DNA of 64,000 nt from Cristatella mucedo (Eukaryota; Bryozoa; Phylactolaemata; Cristatellidae), in contig WPIO01000168.1 of the NCBI GenBank assembly GCA_009760855.2, positions 303,001 through 367,000 of the forward strand, in the 5' to 3' direction. The notes beneath the pieces are model-generated. The model had not been told where the DNA came from. It searched no databases and saw only the letters and a program-made list of their open reading frames with translations. This document shows, one piece after another, positions 23,817 through 34,317 of the stretch (position 1 is the stretch's first letter; every line of letters starts with the position of its first letter). The position numbers and the translations under genes are program-made.

Positions 23817-23932
23817 CATCCTTCCTTTTTGGCTCGTTGCACTCTTCTTGGTCTGTTGTACATTTGTAAATGCCCCACAGCCTGTGACGGTAATGTGCAA
23901 TCTGCAAGAGCTGTCCTTGACAAGTGTGTATA

Positions 23933-23942
23933 AATAAATAAA
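23933..23942 (+). terminator. Polyadenylation signal of the FET gene
   Basis: Two overlapping AATAAA hexamers (23933-23938 and 23937-23942) lie about 117 nt after the stop codon. A GT/CT-rich segment follows within 30 nt. This gives a short 3' UTR of roughly 130-150 nt. Confidence 0.8.
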
Positions 23943-23999
23943 AAATCTGCTGTGCTCTCTGCAAAGGCCAGTGTATCGAGCTGAGCTGCTTATTGTATT

Positions 24000-24659
24000 T
24001 ACAGTGTCATTAGAAGTAAATAAGTAAAAGTCGTCTGGTTAGGCACTCTCGTTTATATACCGGCTGAATATTCTTTGGGGCCATCACCTGTGAGTCGCCT
24101 TTCGGTGGGTAGTAAATTAAAAGCTTGCTTCGTGACTGTAGCCTACGATCTTTAAGTTATCAATAACAGCAACAAGGTAACTGCCGGGGCAGAGTATGCA
24201 TCGTGCCTTGACATGATTGCATAAGCAAGTGCTTCCATCTGCTAACCATATGGCTAATCCATACAAGTCGATAAAATGTCGGCACGTCTAAATTTTTGCT
24301 CAAAAAATTGAGGAGCTATTCATTTCCTGTCAATTGTAGCTTAAACATAACCAATAATTCGTTGCACCCATCGAATCCACCAAGTACAACCACCGGAGTG
24401 TTACTCTGGTAGCTGGCGGTACGTCGTCTGCTTGCCAATAAAAACCTAAGTTGAGCTTGTTGACTGCATCGGCCACAGGATGCAGCCCCTCGTTTATCGT
24501 GGTTAAATCAAAACCATGACAAGTGAACTTTGAGAAGTAAGATTTTTCATAAATCGAGTATTTTCTTGAGCATTGGAATCTGTCCGCGACCATATCAATG
24601 CGCCATTGAACATTATCACAGACCTGGACATGAAATACTACTCTTAAGGTGTTACATTT
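24000..24659. other. FET 3' flank, no gene seen
   Basis: No exon, retroposon or notable repeat is recognised. A minus-strand 87-codon open frame (24593-24330) has no family resemblance and is not annotated as coding. Confidence 0.45.
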
Positions 24660-24790
24660 AATTCATTTGCATAGCGCCCTAAGAGAACTCGATCGCTATT
24701 CAGGTGCTTCACGTATGCCAAGGGGCTCGAGCACACGGCCTCGGCAAGACCTTGAGTGGGGCGAGCACATTCACCACTGAACTAAACCAG
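24660..24790 (-). mobile_element. SINE2 copy
   Basis: On the minus strand: a tRNA-like head starting near 'gctggtttagttcagtggt', a B-box segment ending near 'gtgctcgagcccc', then 'gcatacgtgaagc' and the LINE-A-like tail (agttctcttagggcgctatg) ending in 'aaatgaattaaa'. Moderately diverged. Confidence 0.75.
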
Positions 24791-25054
24791 CACTCGTATT
24801 ACCCAATATATTAGACAAAATAAAAGGACGATTTACTCTTGCAAAGGCTGATTGATAATCGCAGGCCGTTTTGTTGTGTTAAGTTATGAGTGAAGGCCTA
24901 GAGATAAGCTGCAGAAACAGCTCTAGATACGCTGGCTCCAAGCTAGTCAGCATTCCTGAGAAACGTGCACTTGAAGTAATTGGAGAGTCGGGTCAAAATT
25001 CTGACTAGTTTCTGTTCCTGCGCTTATTGCCAGTTTGACTGGCCTGCCAATAAA

Positions 25055-25150
25055 TAAGTAATTTTTTGTATAGAGCCCTAAGAGAACTCAAGCCCACTGC
25101 CTCGGTCGGTATATACATTCACCTTGACGATGCTAGCACCTTAACCACAA
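25055..25150 (-). mobile_element. Degenerate SINE2 fragment
   Basis: The tail (agttctcttagggctctata on the minus strand) is recognisable. Part of the body and head is rearranged or deleted. Confidence 0.5.
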
Positions 25151-26061
25151 CTGTTGTGGTGTTTTAATGCCGGCTTAAGTTATGAATTGGTAGTTAACTT
25201 ACAACCAATTTATCGAGTGAGACCAGCTGTAACGTTCAGGCTCCTTGCTGCCTCGAAGAAGTCAAGCTTCTGCCTGCAACAGTAAGTTAACCTTCGAAGT
25301 GAAATCGGCATTATGAAATGCAGATCAATTGAAAGATCGGCATTAGCTTGACAGCTGAACCTGGATTAAGAACAATGAGCTTGGCCGCTGAATCTGAACC
25401 GAGCCGCTTATTAAATAGCCATGATAAACCTAAGGTTATGGCTATGTATGCAAATGATTGTTTACGAACGAAATTATTGACTGACTTATGACCTGACCAT
25501 TGTGTAAGTCATAGGCCTGACCGTAATAGCCCTTTTGAAGCAACTATCTGCTGGTCAGTGAATCCTGGCACAGCTGCTGTAAGTCTGCAAGCGAGTCAGC
25601 TGGGAGTCACGTGTCGTATCAGCAACGGTGTATAGGTTGCTGTGCTTTCTTTTCCAAAACAGTGGTTGTTATAGCTGTGTGCAGATTATCGAGCTCTGCG
25701 TTGTCTTCAACATCTTGGAGCTTTAGGACTTCGAACATGCACATATTTCGCCCCAACCCGTTCTAGAGAGCGTCGGGTGGTCATAACATTGATGGACATG
25801 CTTTGCGTTTAGCTCTGTCGTTTGCAATGACTGACCGTGCGACGACGACCGTGTATAGTGACTCGTAGCCAAGAAAGAAAGTTAGCCGACGCTCACATGC
25901 AGTTGTGAGCGACGGGAGATTCGGGGATGCTAACCCTGCTGAGGACCATTGTGGACGATGAAGCAACGGCGTTGAGCTCCGGACCGGCACTGGATGAACG
26001 ATTAAGAGAGCAGAAGCAGACACACCACACAAAGAAAGGGAGACAGATCAAGCAAACTTCT
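25151..26061. other. Intergenic sequence, nothing recognised
   Basis: No coding exon, retroposon or tandem repeat could be supported here. Confidence 0.45.
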
Positions 26062-26522
26062 AAATGCTGACCCACGAGGTCAAGGCCACGGCTCCTTCAT
26101 ATCTAGCTGTACTGCAGCACCAGATTCAATCTACTTGTGCCCTCAGGTCCTCTATGGGACAGTTAATTAGCTATTCCATTCTTACACTAACAGATTGGTG
26201 AGAAACTTTTGATCTGCAGGTCCTAGGCTGTGTAACTCACTTCCACAACGTTTAGGCCACGCCATCTATTCTCCCTGTGCCGGCTGTGGCACGTCCTTTC
26301 CAGCCGTCCTGAGCTGCTACTTGTTTCACTCACATCCTTAACTGAACCTTAAGTCCGCTATTCTTCTCACTTTCTCGTCGTCTGTGTCGAATGGAGTCAG
26401 TTGGCTACAGTACTCCCATTGACTTGGGCCCTGAGTGCGCCATAGAAAACTCTCCGGCTTAGCACCCTCGTACTACTTGTCGCTTTACAGATGGCGGTTT
26501 TACAGACGGATATACATTACGC
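26062..26522 (+). mobile_element. LINE-B 3' fragment, diverged
   Basis: Begins in the '[17 protein letters not shown]' region (here mutated) and runs through 'GPRLWNSLP' to the LINE-B terminal sequence (acagacggatatacattac). It has many substitutions and frame breaks. Confidence 0.78.
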
Positions 26523-26546
26523 GACCAAATGCGAGAGAAAGAGAGT

Positions 26547-26548
<2 letters not shown>

Positions 26549-26631
<83 letters not shown>
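26549..26631. repeat. (GA)n microsatellite
   Basis: About 82 bp of GA dinucleotides. Open frames across it encode only Ser/Leu or Arg/Glu alternations and are artefacts. Confidence 0.97.
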
Positions 26632-26632
<1 letters not shown>

Positions 26633-27004
26633 AGTCGGTGGACGTTTCGCACTGAACAGTCGCTTTCCTGGGCGAGGAAGTATAGTTTCCAGTCCGCCCT
26701 ACTGCAGTCGTTGCAGCGCTTTTGCAGCAAGGGCGGGCTGTCAATTTTTGGTGGGCTTTCAATTTTCAAAAAATTAGAACTGAGCCACTTATGAAACAAT
26801 CTCGATAAGCCGAGGCTTATGAGTGGCGCCATCCGTGAGTGCCCACGAATTAGATTAAACTTAGATTAGATTAGACTTTTACGGTTACTACGTGAGGCAT
26901 GGACCTGACCACGATCGCCCGCTGGGAGTGACGGTCTACCACTCCGTGAGTCCCAGCACTGTGACCGATTCCGTTGGAGGGCAACAGTCGTATCAGCGTT
27001 AGTA
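26632..27004. other. Unassigned spacer
   Basis: Contains a short GATTAGATTA-like stretch at about 26850-26875. No gene or retroposon was recognised. Confidence 0.45.
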
Positions 27005-27184
27005 ATAACATTACTATATTTGTGTAGAGCGCCGCCAGAAAGCTTATACTTTTTCTAGGCAATTTACATATGCTGCATTAGAAGCTTGATCGTCGGATTA
27101 GTGGTAGCTTGCACAACGTCAGAAATGGCATACGAAGTGTCAACATGTAAAAGTATGGTTAGAGGTAACATGCACAATGTCAGC
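27005..27184 (-). mobile_element. LINE-A 3' UTR fragment
   Basis: Stem-loop remnant (ttctaggcaatttacat) and 3' UTR in antisense orientation. It abuts a sense LINE-A fragment at about 27185, forming a head-to-head pair. Confidence 0.7.
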
Positions 27185-27545
27185 ACTTTTAGGTCGCTTC
27201 ATTCTTTGGCTCCAGCCTACCGATCGGATCTATTCCCCACTAGGCTAAGCATCGTACCACCTGCTTTTCGGAATGTAATCGTTTACCTATACCTCGTGCA
27301 AACCCTAAATCCTTCGGAGACCGTGTCTATAGTTCGTATGCTGCCAAAGCCTGGAACTCACTGCCGACCTGCGTCACGACATCTCCTGACTTGTCCACAT
27401 AAAAGAAACTAAAAACGCATCTATTTATGACAGCATTTAGTGGGACCCTCTGATTCGACCTTTATGTGCTTATGCTTGCTGATACTGTGCACGGTGCCAC
27501 TAGTCATACTTGCTTGCTGACCCTGTGCACGTCACCTCTAACCCT
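27185..27545 (+). mobile_element. LINE-A C-terminal and 3' UTR fragment
   Basis: Reads RSLHSLAPAYRSDL then the final LINE-A coding segment and 3' UTR up to 'cacctctaaccc'. The stem-loop and tail are missing because the next element begins there. Confidence 0.8.
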
Positions 27546-28462
27546 AATGTAATGTAATGTATCTCCGTCTGTAACTCCACAAAGTCATAAAGACCATGTG
27601 GGTGTTACGCAGGAGAGTTTTGTATAGCCCACTCACAGCCTAAGCGGCTTTCGGTACGCATTCGGTAGCCAACAGACTTTGTCTCCCGAAACAAAGAGAA
27701 AGTGGGAAGCATAGCAGAGTCAGGAGAGCAGTTGAGGTAGTGAGTAGCATGAAAATAGCAGCTCAGGACCGCTGGAAAGGAAGAGCCGAAGTCGGCAGAA
27801 GGAGAGTAGTTGTTGCGGTAGAATCGTGGAAGCGAGTTCCACAGTCTAGGACCTGCAGAGCTAAAGCTTCTGTCGCCAACGGTCTTTAAGCTGAGGAATC
27901 GAACAGCTAATGAATTATCCACACAGGACCTGAGGACACAAACAGGCTGAAACTGATGCAGCAGTTCAGCTAGGTACGAAGGAGCCAAGCCGTGGCGGGC
28001 CTCGTGGGTCAGCATAAGAACTTTGCTCTGTATCCGTTGCTCAACCGGCATCCATCCTAGCTCTTTTAGCAAAGGAGGCACGTGGTCAAACCTCTGGGAC
28101 TTGAAGACTAGCCTTGCAGCCATATTCATAGTCAGCTGCAGTGGCCTAATTGTTTTCCTTGGTATCCCAGCCAAAATGGAATTGCAATAATCAAACCGAG
28201 ACAGAACTAAAGAGCTAGTTAAATTTTTTTACAAGCCACTGTAGAAGACAGCATCTAATCTTGGATAGGGATCGGACGTGATAGATAGCTGTAGAAGCAG
28301 TCTTCTGAATGAAGCTTTTAAAATAAATTGAGGCAGCTGTCGAAAACGACACCTACATTTCTAACACGTGGTGTTGGTTGCACGACAGCATTATCTATTA
28401 GAAGAGAAAGGCCTTTTAATTCAGCCATACGCGTAGGGTGTCCTATGAGCAGCAGTTCGGTA
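27546..28462 (-). mobile_element. LINE-B copy, second subfamily
   Basis: The tail 'taatgtaatgtatctccg' lies at 27548. A 189-codon open block (28174-27605) covers the C-terminal region, and a further block (28608-28318) shows the [16 protein letters not shown] motif. Homology ends abruptly at 28462 within the 'LLLIGHP' codons. It shares diagnostic changes (an extra aaaataaa near 28318) with the copies at 29115 and 43585. Confidence 0.87.
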
Positions 28463-29114
28463 TGCCGCCGAGCTAGGGTAAGACGAGCGGCCGTCAGGTT
28501 GAACCTCTTTATAATAACGCATGCGCCAACAACAACAGGGGAACTAAACAAGTCTACAGGGAGGGTCCTATTCACAGTACAGTATGGGGGCGCAAGACGA
28601 CGCAGCAAGCGCGAACAAACGTGTTAGTTGGGGTCAGTCGGCTTCTGCAGTCCTGTCGTTGTACCGACTCCGAGTCCAACAGTACGAGCGTACGCCGTCC
28701 AAAACCGGGCTGGCTGAGTAACTGCTGGCTAGTCCGAGTCGACGACTACCACAGTCGTAAGCTTCCACCGAAAGACGCCAACACACGGGGGGGGTCACGA
28801 ACAGGCTACACGGGGAACGCGGAATATACAAGTCAACAACGAGCGAGCTATCCAGCTCCGCTCGGGCCTTGGGTACTCGTTCCCTTTCGTGCGTGGCAGC
28901 ATCGTCGGAGCACGCCTACACGAATCCAGGTGCATAACTCGGCGAGACCGGAAGCCTCCAACACCATGACTTACTTGGCCAACTTACCGTACCCAAGAGC
29001 CCCGGTGACCTCTCGTCACCACACATCCGGCAATGCATAGGTCCGACCCCGGCCTAGCCGGTGACCCTCATTACAGCCGCCTGGTCCCAGCCAACCGAAC
29101 CCAGCCTGGGTACA
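28463..29114. other. Unidentified 650-bp block between two LINE-B segments
   Basis: This sequence matches nothing else in the window. It is more GC- and CpG-rich than its flanks. It can be framed as starting TG (tgccgccgag, near 28461) and ending CA (cctgggtaca at 29114), the termini of an LTR, but no target-site duplication is seen and no polypurine or primer-binding site was identified. A 139-codon plus-strand frame (28621-29040) has no recognised domain. It could be a solo LTR, another insert or filler DNA. Confidence 0.35.
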
Positions 29115-29752
29115 CATAGTCAGCTGCAGTGGCCTAATTGCTTTCTTTGGTAGCCCAGCCAAAAGGGAACTACAATAATCAAACCAAAACAGAACTAAGG
29201 AGCTAGTTAAATTTTTTTACAAGCCACGGTAGAAGACAGCTCCTAATCTTGGATAGGGATCTGACGTGATGGATAGCTGTAGAAGTAGTCTTCTGAATGA
29301 AGCTTTTAAAATAAATTAAGGCAGCTATCGAAAACGACACCTACATTTCTAACACGTGGTGTTGGTTGCACGACAGCATCATCTATTAGAAGAGAAAAGC
29401 CTTTTAATTCAGCCATACGCTTAGGGTGTCCTATGAGCAGCAGTTCGGTTTTATCATCATTTAGTTTCAAGAAGTTTTCCTACATCCAGGATCGAATATC
29501 AGCAAGGCAAGCATTCAGTTTCTCAGTTACTGAAGCAGATTCCGACGGTTTGATATCCTATTCCATGGGCCTTAATCACTCTTCCCAGAGGTTGAGTATA
29601 AATGAAGAACAGCAAGGGACCGAGTACAGATCCTTGAGGGACTCGACAGGTGACCCTTCTCGTGTGTGAGACCTGACCCCCACACGACACGGATTAAACA
29701 CGATCAGACAAGTACGATTTAAACCACGCCAGTGCTTCGTCTGCCAGACCGA
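29115..29752 (-). mobile_element. LINE-B copy, second subfamily, overlapping the previous one in content
   Basis: Its first 335 bp repeat the same LINE-B region as 28127-28462 at roughly 90% identity by eye, then it continues into the RT core (VPQGSVLG type). An internal deletion of about 40 bp lies near 29551 relative to other copies. It is truncated at 29752 after the '[13 protein letters not shown]' region. Confidence 0.83.
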
Positions 29753-29754
29753 TC

Positions 29755-30080
29755 TGCTATGCTTGTTAACATTTGAGTACGCTACCACTAACCATTCGGT
29801 CGTGCTTCCTTTGCAGCAGCTGTAAAGCGCCTAGAAAGATATTGAGCTATCTGGGAGCGCTTTATCACGTATTAATATTATATATTATTATTACTGTACA
29901 TACAGCCACTAACCATATTTGCATGCTGACCCTGCGCTTGTCACCTCTAACCACGTTCTTCCTGTTACGTATTGAGCAAGCTACTTACTACTAACCATTC
30001 GATTGTGCTTCCTTTGCAACAAATGTAAAGTGCCTAGAAAGAGAGTGTGTTCTGTGAGGGCGCTATTACAAAGGTATGAT
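29755..30080 (+). mobile_element. Two LINE-A 3' ends in tandem
   Basis: 29755-29890 and 29893-30080 each contain the LINE-A 3' UTR segment ('actaaccattcg...tgcttcctttgca'), the stem-loop and an ATT-rich tail. They differ from each other at many positions and so are separate insertions. Confidence 0.8.
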
Positions 30081-30099
30081 TATGATGATGGTTATCATT

Positions 30100-31415
30100 A
30101 TTAAATGTCAGATACGTACTAGCTATTGTTGCAGCTTTTCCAAAACGCGCTGTCGTTAGCGCTTCGTGAGAATACCGAGAGCGACGTCATTATCCCCGGA
30201 GTAGCGCGAGCTTCACGTCTATGCGTCGCATTGTCGCGTTGCCGCCATATTTCGGCGCGTCCGGCACTGACCCGACTCGTCAGTTGACTCGGCGCTTTCT
30301 CTCGTCTTTCGAAGCCACATTTCCGAAGCTTCGCTTTATGGCCACGGCCGCCGGCGCGCGCTAGCGCAGGAGGAGCGGCGGGGAATCTGCGCTCCGCCGC
30401 CGCCTCCGCTGCGACGTCGCTTGAAATCGTGCCTCAGCATTTCCGCGTCGTCGGGCGGATGCTCAACGTGCGCCAGCCGCGCTCGCCAGCCGCTCGCCGC
30501 GCCTCGGGCGGAGCGTGCGCCCGAGGCGCGGCGCTGTAGGCAGGTGGGGGGAGGGGGCGTCGTACCGTCGCCGCCGCGGCGAAACGCCAGCGCTCGGCCG
30601 CAAGCGCTTACGCCGCAGCTGCTGCCCCCCTCCCTATCTGCGGGCGCGGTCCCAGCCACACGAAGGAGCCGGGAACTCAAGCGAGCGCCAGACGTCACGG
30701 AGCGGCCTCGCCGCACCACCCACGCCCGCCTCCCACGTGGGTGGGTGGCTCACCCAATCGTCGGCCAGAGGGTGACGCACGCGCGCGGCAGCTCCGCAGG
30801 GTCGGCGGCTGGACTCGGCGGCGGCCCTACCCTCGCGGACGGCACGCCGTTCCGGGGGCGGGATTGTCGCGCAGTAGCACCACCCGTTCCGAGGATTCTC
30901 CGTCGGCGTGTACCAGGTGCGCGCGGCGGCGGCGGACGCGCAGCGTGGGCCCACTAGCCGCGATCGCCCGCCGCCGGCGGTCGCCGGCTGCGCCCGTGGG
31001 GGCGGCGCGCGCCTAAGCCGCCTGCGCGGCATCGCCGCCATCCATCCGTCGGGGTGGGGGCGCTGGTTCCCGTGGCGCCGCCGCGTCTGCTTGGAGCTTT
31101 GGCCTCTTCGACGCGCGCCCCGCCGCTCGGCGGGCGCGCGTTCGCGCACAGCGCGCTGTACGCTGTGCGCAGCTCGACGGCTCCGCCGCCCGACGATTGA
31201 GCTGGTCCAGGCGTCGACGTCGGCCTATGGCCCGCCGGGGCACGGGCTGGGCGGAAGTTACGCCGGCCACCTGCGCGCGCGCGCATGTGCCGCCAACCGA
31301 CCAGCTGCTGGTCCAGGGTGGTGTCGCTCTCAGCGTGCCGCCAGGCATGCTGGTGGTATGCGTGCTGAGAGCGGAGTGCGTTCGTAAGATGCCATCATCG
31401 GTTTTAGTGAGACTG
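30100..31415 (+). promoter_or_regulatory. CpG-island-like, hairpin-rich region
   Basis: This is the only long GC- and CpG-dense block in the window. It holds two YY1-type motifs (30241-30252 and 31034-31043), a perfect 16-bp inverted repeat (30495-30510 with 30518-30533), a near-perfect one at 31111-31141 and a 9-bp one at 31144-31170. Long open frames cross it on both strands, as expected from GC richness, and none shows a domain. The best reading is a promoter or first-exon region. The nearest downstream gene on the plus strand is NAB, 5.5 kb away, with no exon joining them seen. Orientation is inferred. Confidence 0.5.
30241..30252 (-). promoter_or_regulatory. YY1-type motif in CpG island
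   Basis: GCCGCCATATTT is the reverse complement of AAATATGGCGGC and fits the YY1 consensus. A second, weaker match (gccgccatcc) is at 31034-31043. Confidence 0.45.
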
Positions 31416-31418
31416 GGT

Positions 31419-31580
<162 letters not shown>

Positions 31581-31699
31581 TAGAGATAGAGATAAAGATG
31601 GGGAGAGAGAGAGGTAGGAAGAGAGTCCTGTGGATAGCTCAACGGTGTTGTTACTACTGCTTACTGTGGCTCGCCTAAAATGATGGTATAAATAAGGAT

Positions 31700-32080
31700 G
31701 AGATCTGTATATATCGCCTGAAGCAAACTAAATTGTTTTCTAGGCACTTTACAGTTGCTTTGAAGGAAGCATGTCCAGTGTGAGCAGGCGCAAGCACGGA
31801 GGACAATTCACTCGGATTCGCAGCCGAGAGGAACGTGCGTTTTTAGCTTCGGTTTAAACCTCGTCAAGTGACGCCTGTCGCGAGTGAGTTCGTGTGTTTG
31901 GGAGCACACGATCTGTGGGCACATTCTCCAAAGGATTCGAGGTTGGCCGCCGCAGGCACAGCTAAATGACTTTTGAGTCAGTGAGAGGGTTTTAGGATCC
32001 CTAGCTGTATGGCTGTAAAGCAGTACTGATAGGTTGTAGGCAAGAGAATGAGCAAGCGAATGATGTGATCTAAAAGTAAT
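31700..32080 (-). mobile_element. Diverged LINE-A-like 3' fragment
   Basis: The stem-loop half (ttctaggcactttacagttgc) and 3' UTR layout are recognisable and the coding end is present (101 codons open on the minus strand, 32113-31808), but substitutions are numerous. It may represent an older LINE-A relative. Confidence 0.6.
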
Positions 32081-32085
32081 GCAAC

Positions 32086-32225
32086 GTAACCATCTCCGTC
32101 TGTAACTCCACAAAGACTAATGGGTGTGAATTAGTTTTTTAAAGGACACTCTAAGCTATAGTGGCTTTAGGTACCAGTTCGGTAGCCAAAAGACTTAATC
32201 CCATGCAACGAAGAGGAAGAGGGAG
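32086..32225 (-). mobile_element. LINE-B 3' end fragment, diverged
   Basis: Starts with 'ccatctccgtctgtaactcc' and continues for about 130 bp of the LINE-B 3' region, including the 'ggtagccaaaagactt' segment. Confidence 0.75.
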
Positions 32226-32239
32226 AAGCAGCCATGTTC

Positions 32240-32600
32240 TCGTTGTTTATCGAACATGTTACCACTAACCATTCGATCGTGCTTCCTTTGCAGCAAAAGT
32301 AAAGTGTCTAGAAAGAGATTGAGTTCTCTGAGGGTGCTATATCAAATGTATAATAATAATAATGCACTTGAAATAGCACCCTCAGATAACTCAATATCTT
32401 TCTAGGTGCTTTACATTATTATTATTATTATTAAATATATAGCTGAGTCACGAGGGCACTCAAAGAAGTAGCATGGAAGTAGCATGATTTTACTTACCAT
32501 TAAATTGCATTTCCCTTTGCAGCAAATGTAAAGCGCCTAGAAAGAGATTAAGTTCTCTGAGGGCGCTTTACCAAGTACATTATTATTATTATTATTATTA
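32240..32600. mobile_element. Three LINE-A 3' tails in +, -, + orientation
   Basis: 32240-32345 is sense and 32350-32415 is antisense, so the stem-loop regions form an inverted pair around an AATAAT core. 32480-32600 is again sense with a (TTATTA)n tail. Each is only the terminal 70-120 bp of the element. Confidence 0.8.
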
Positions 32601-32609
32601 CATTATTAT

Positions 32610-32865
32610 TAGCTGCCCAGGATGGCTGGAAAGGATGTGCCACACTCGGCAGCAGGAGAGTAGATGTCGTTAGACAGAAGTTGTGGAAATGAGTTCCACA
32701 GTCTAGAGCCTGCAGGGCAAAAGCTTCTGTTGCCAAGGGTTCTTAAGCAGAGGAATGGAACAGCTAATTTATTGTATTGTCGATAGCAGACCTAAGGGCA
32801 CGAGTAGGTTGAAATTGGTGCAGCAGGTCAGCTAGGTATGAAGGAGCCAAGCCGTGGCCTTGGCC
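32610..32865 (-). mobile_element. LINE-B internal 3' fragment
   Basis: Matches the 'GPRLWNSLP' to '[15 protein letters not shown]' region (read on the minus strand) without the terminal tail. It contains several indels. Confidence 0.75.
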
Positions 32866-33227
32866 TAGTGGGACAGTCTTAGAATTCTGTTGCTAATTAC
32901 GCAGTGTGCAGCTGCTGCTAGCACGATGAGCTCTTGGCTGGTGTGCTGCCTCGTACAACAAATCGCTGGCCTTGGCCGTGCCACTGGCCTCGTTGGCATT
33001 CCAGAGTGTTCTCCACACACTGGCTAAGTGGCTTTCATAAGATTGTCTGCAAGTATTGGAGATAATATCCTAGTGCCAGCGCTCGAGCTTTGCAGAAAAT
33101 CGGAGGTGTTTGTCAAACCGTTGTGACTGAAGGTAACCAGGTCGGCAGTCGCTAAAGCTGTGGACACGGCATCGAACATGTCCGTTTCGGATTGCCAGCT
33201 TGCTGCTGTCTGCTAATCTTTGTGATG
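32866..33227. other. Unassigned spacer
   Basis: No gene or retroposon could be supported. The sequence is of ordinary composition. Confidence 0.4.
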
Positions 33228-33360
33228 CTTCTGCTGGTTTGGCCCAGTGGTTAAGGTGCTCGCACCGACCGTGGTCTGACCGAGGTCGAGGGCTCAAGCC
33301 CCGTGGCATATGTGAAGCGCATGAATCGAGATTAAGTTCTCTCGAGGCGCCTCGATAGAA
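33228..33360 (+). mobile_element. SINE2 copy with good A- and B-boxes
   Basis: The head 'tggcccagtggttaaggtgc' matches the tRNA A-box type (TGGCNNAGTGG). The B-box region reads 'gggctcaagcccc'. The body 'gcatatgtgaagcgcatg' is followed by the LINE-A-like 'agattaagttctct' tail. It is the clearest plus-strand copy of the family. Confidence 0.82.
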
Positions 33361-33384
33361 ACGCTCCTTGTCCTCACAGCATTG

Positions 33385-33550
33385 CTCACTGGGTCCTTGT
33401 GAATTGTCCTTTTTTTTGTTTATGAAGTCTAACTCTGTGCATGTTATCACTAACCATGTTGATTTGCTTCTTTTGCAGTGTATGTAAAGTGCCCAGATAG
33501 AGATTGGTTCCCTTGGTGACTGGCCTGTGCAAGTGTATTATTATTATTCT
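33385..33550 (+). mobile_element. LINE-A 3' UTR and tail
   Basis: Starts in the final coding/UTR segment (cactgggtccttgtgaattg) and ends with a mutated stem-loop and (ATT)n at about 33535-33550. Confidence 0.8.
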
Positions 33551-34016
33551 AGCTTAATTGCTGCACCAGTTTCAGCCTCCTTGTGCCTTCAGGTGTGTAT
33601 GGACAAAAGGTTCCCCACTTTCATCGTCTCCATACTTTTGCTTTAAGACCCATTGACGACATGACGTCATGAGGTTTTTGCTCCTAAGTATCTCACACAA
33701 GATCTTTGCTCGTGCTGCCGATTGTGTGGCATATCCTTTCCAGCCGTCCTCACCTGCAATTCCATGCTGCTCTATTCCCTCAACGGCTCAACCTCCCGGC
33801 TCAGCTTCATGCTTTCCACTTTCTCTTTGTTTCGTGAGGTAGGGTCTGTTGGTTACAGTGTGTACGTGAGATTACGGTGTCTGTTGGGTTCTGTATGCCC
33901 ACCAAAAGCCACCGAAAGCCGCTTGGGTTTTGATTGGGCTATATACAACTCCCATGCCTAATAACACCGACTTTATGTTTGTGGCCTCGCCGAGTTACAG
34001 AGTGCAATACATTGGA
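33551..34016 (+). mobile_element. LINE-B 3' fragment
   Basis: Begins in the '[10 protein letters not shown]' region and ends in a mutated terminal sequence (gagttacagagtgcaataca). It contains insertions relative to other copies, for example an extra segment around 33870-33910. Confidence 0.75.
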
Positions 34017-34084
34017 ACATAGCAGCAGCAGGAGCAGGAGCAGCAGCAGCAGGATTAGTAATAACAGCAATAATAATAGAACGA

Positions 34085-34315
34085 TAATAATAATAATACA
34101 TTTGTAAAGCAGCCTCAGAGAACTGAATCTCGTTCTAGGCATTTTGCAGATATGTTTAGCACCCAGTCTCTTTCTGGGGATCACATCCATTGTAAAGAAA
34201 GCATGCTAGTATGGTTAGTGACAACATGCACAGTGTCAGCGGGCATAAGCTCGAATAGGACAATTCACAGGGACCTAGTGAATACTGTGAGGAACAAGTG
34301 AGTTTTTAGCTTAGT
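34085..34315 (-). mobile_element. LINE-A 3' end with insertion in the stem-loop region
   Basis: AAT-rich tail, stem-loop and 3' UTR. About 40 bp of unrelated sequence (34152-34190) separates the stem-loop from the UTR. An impure AGC tract (34020-34055) precedes it. Confidence 0.75.
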
Positions 34316-34317
34316 AT

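Noticed and set aside
26500-26832. Open frames over (GA)n and (CT)n tracts encoding poly-Ser/Leu or Arg/Glu
   Set aside because: They are direct products of dinucleotide repeats on both strands and contain no domain or splice support. The same holds at 31418-31642, 35422-35768 and 54200-54628 beyond the exon donor.
27005-27545. Twin-priming (5' inversion) of a single LINE-A
   Set aside because: Both opposed fragments contain the same 3' UTR region, so they cannot come from one inverted copy.
30336-31387. Several 75-180 codon frames in the CpG-rich block on both strands
   Set aside because: GC-rich DNA has few stop codons. The frames overlap on opposite strands, are Arg/Ala/Pro-rich and show no motif.
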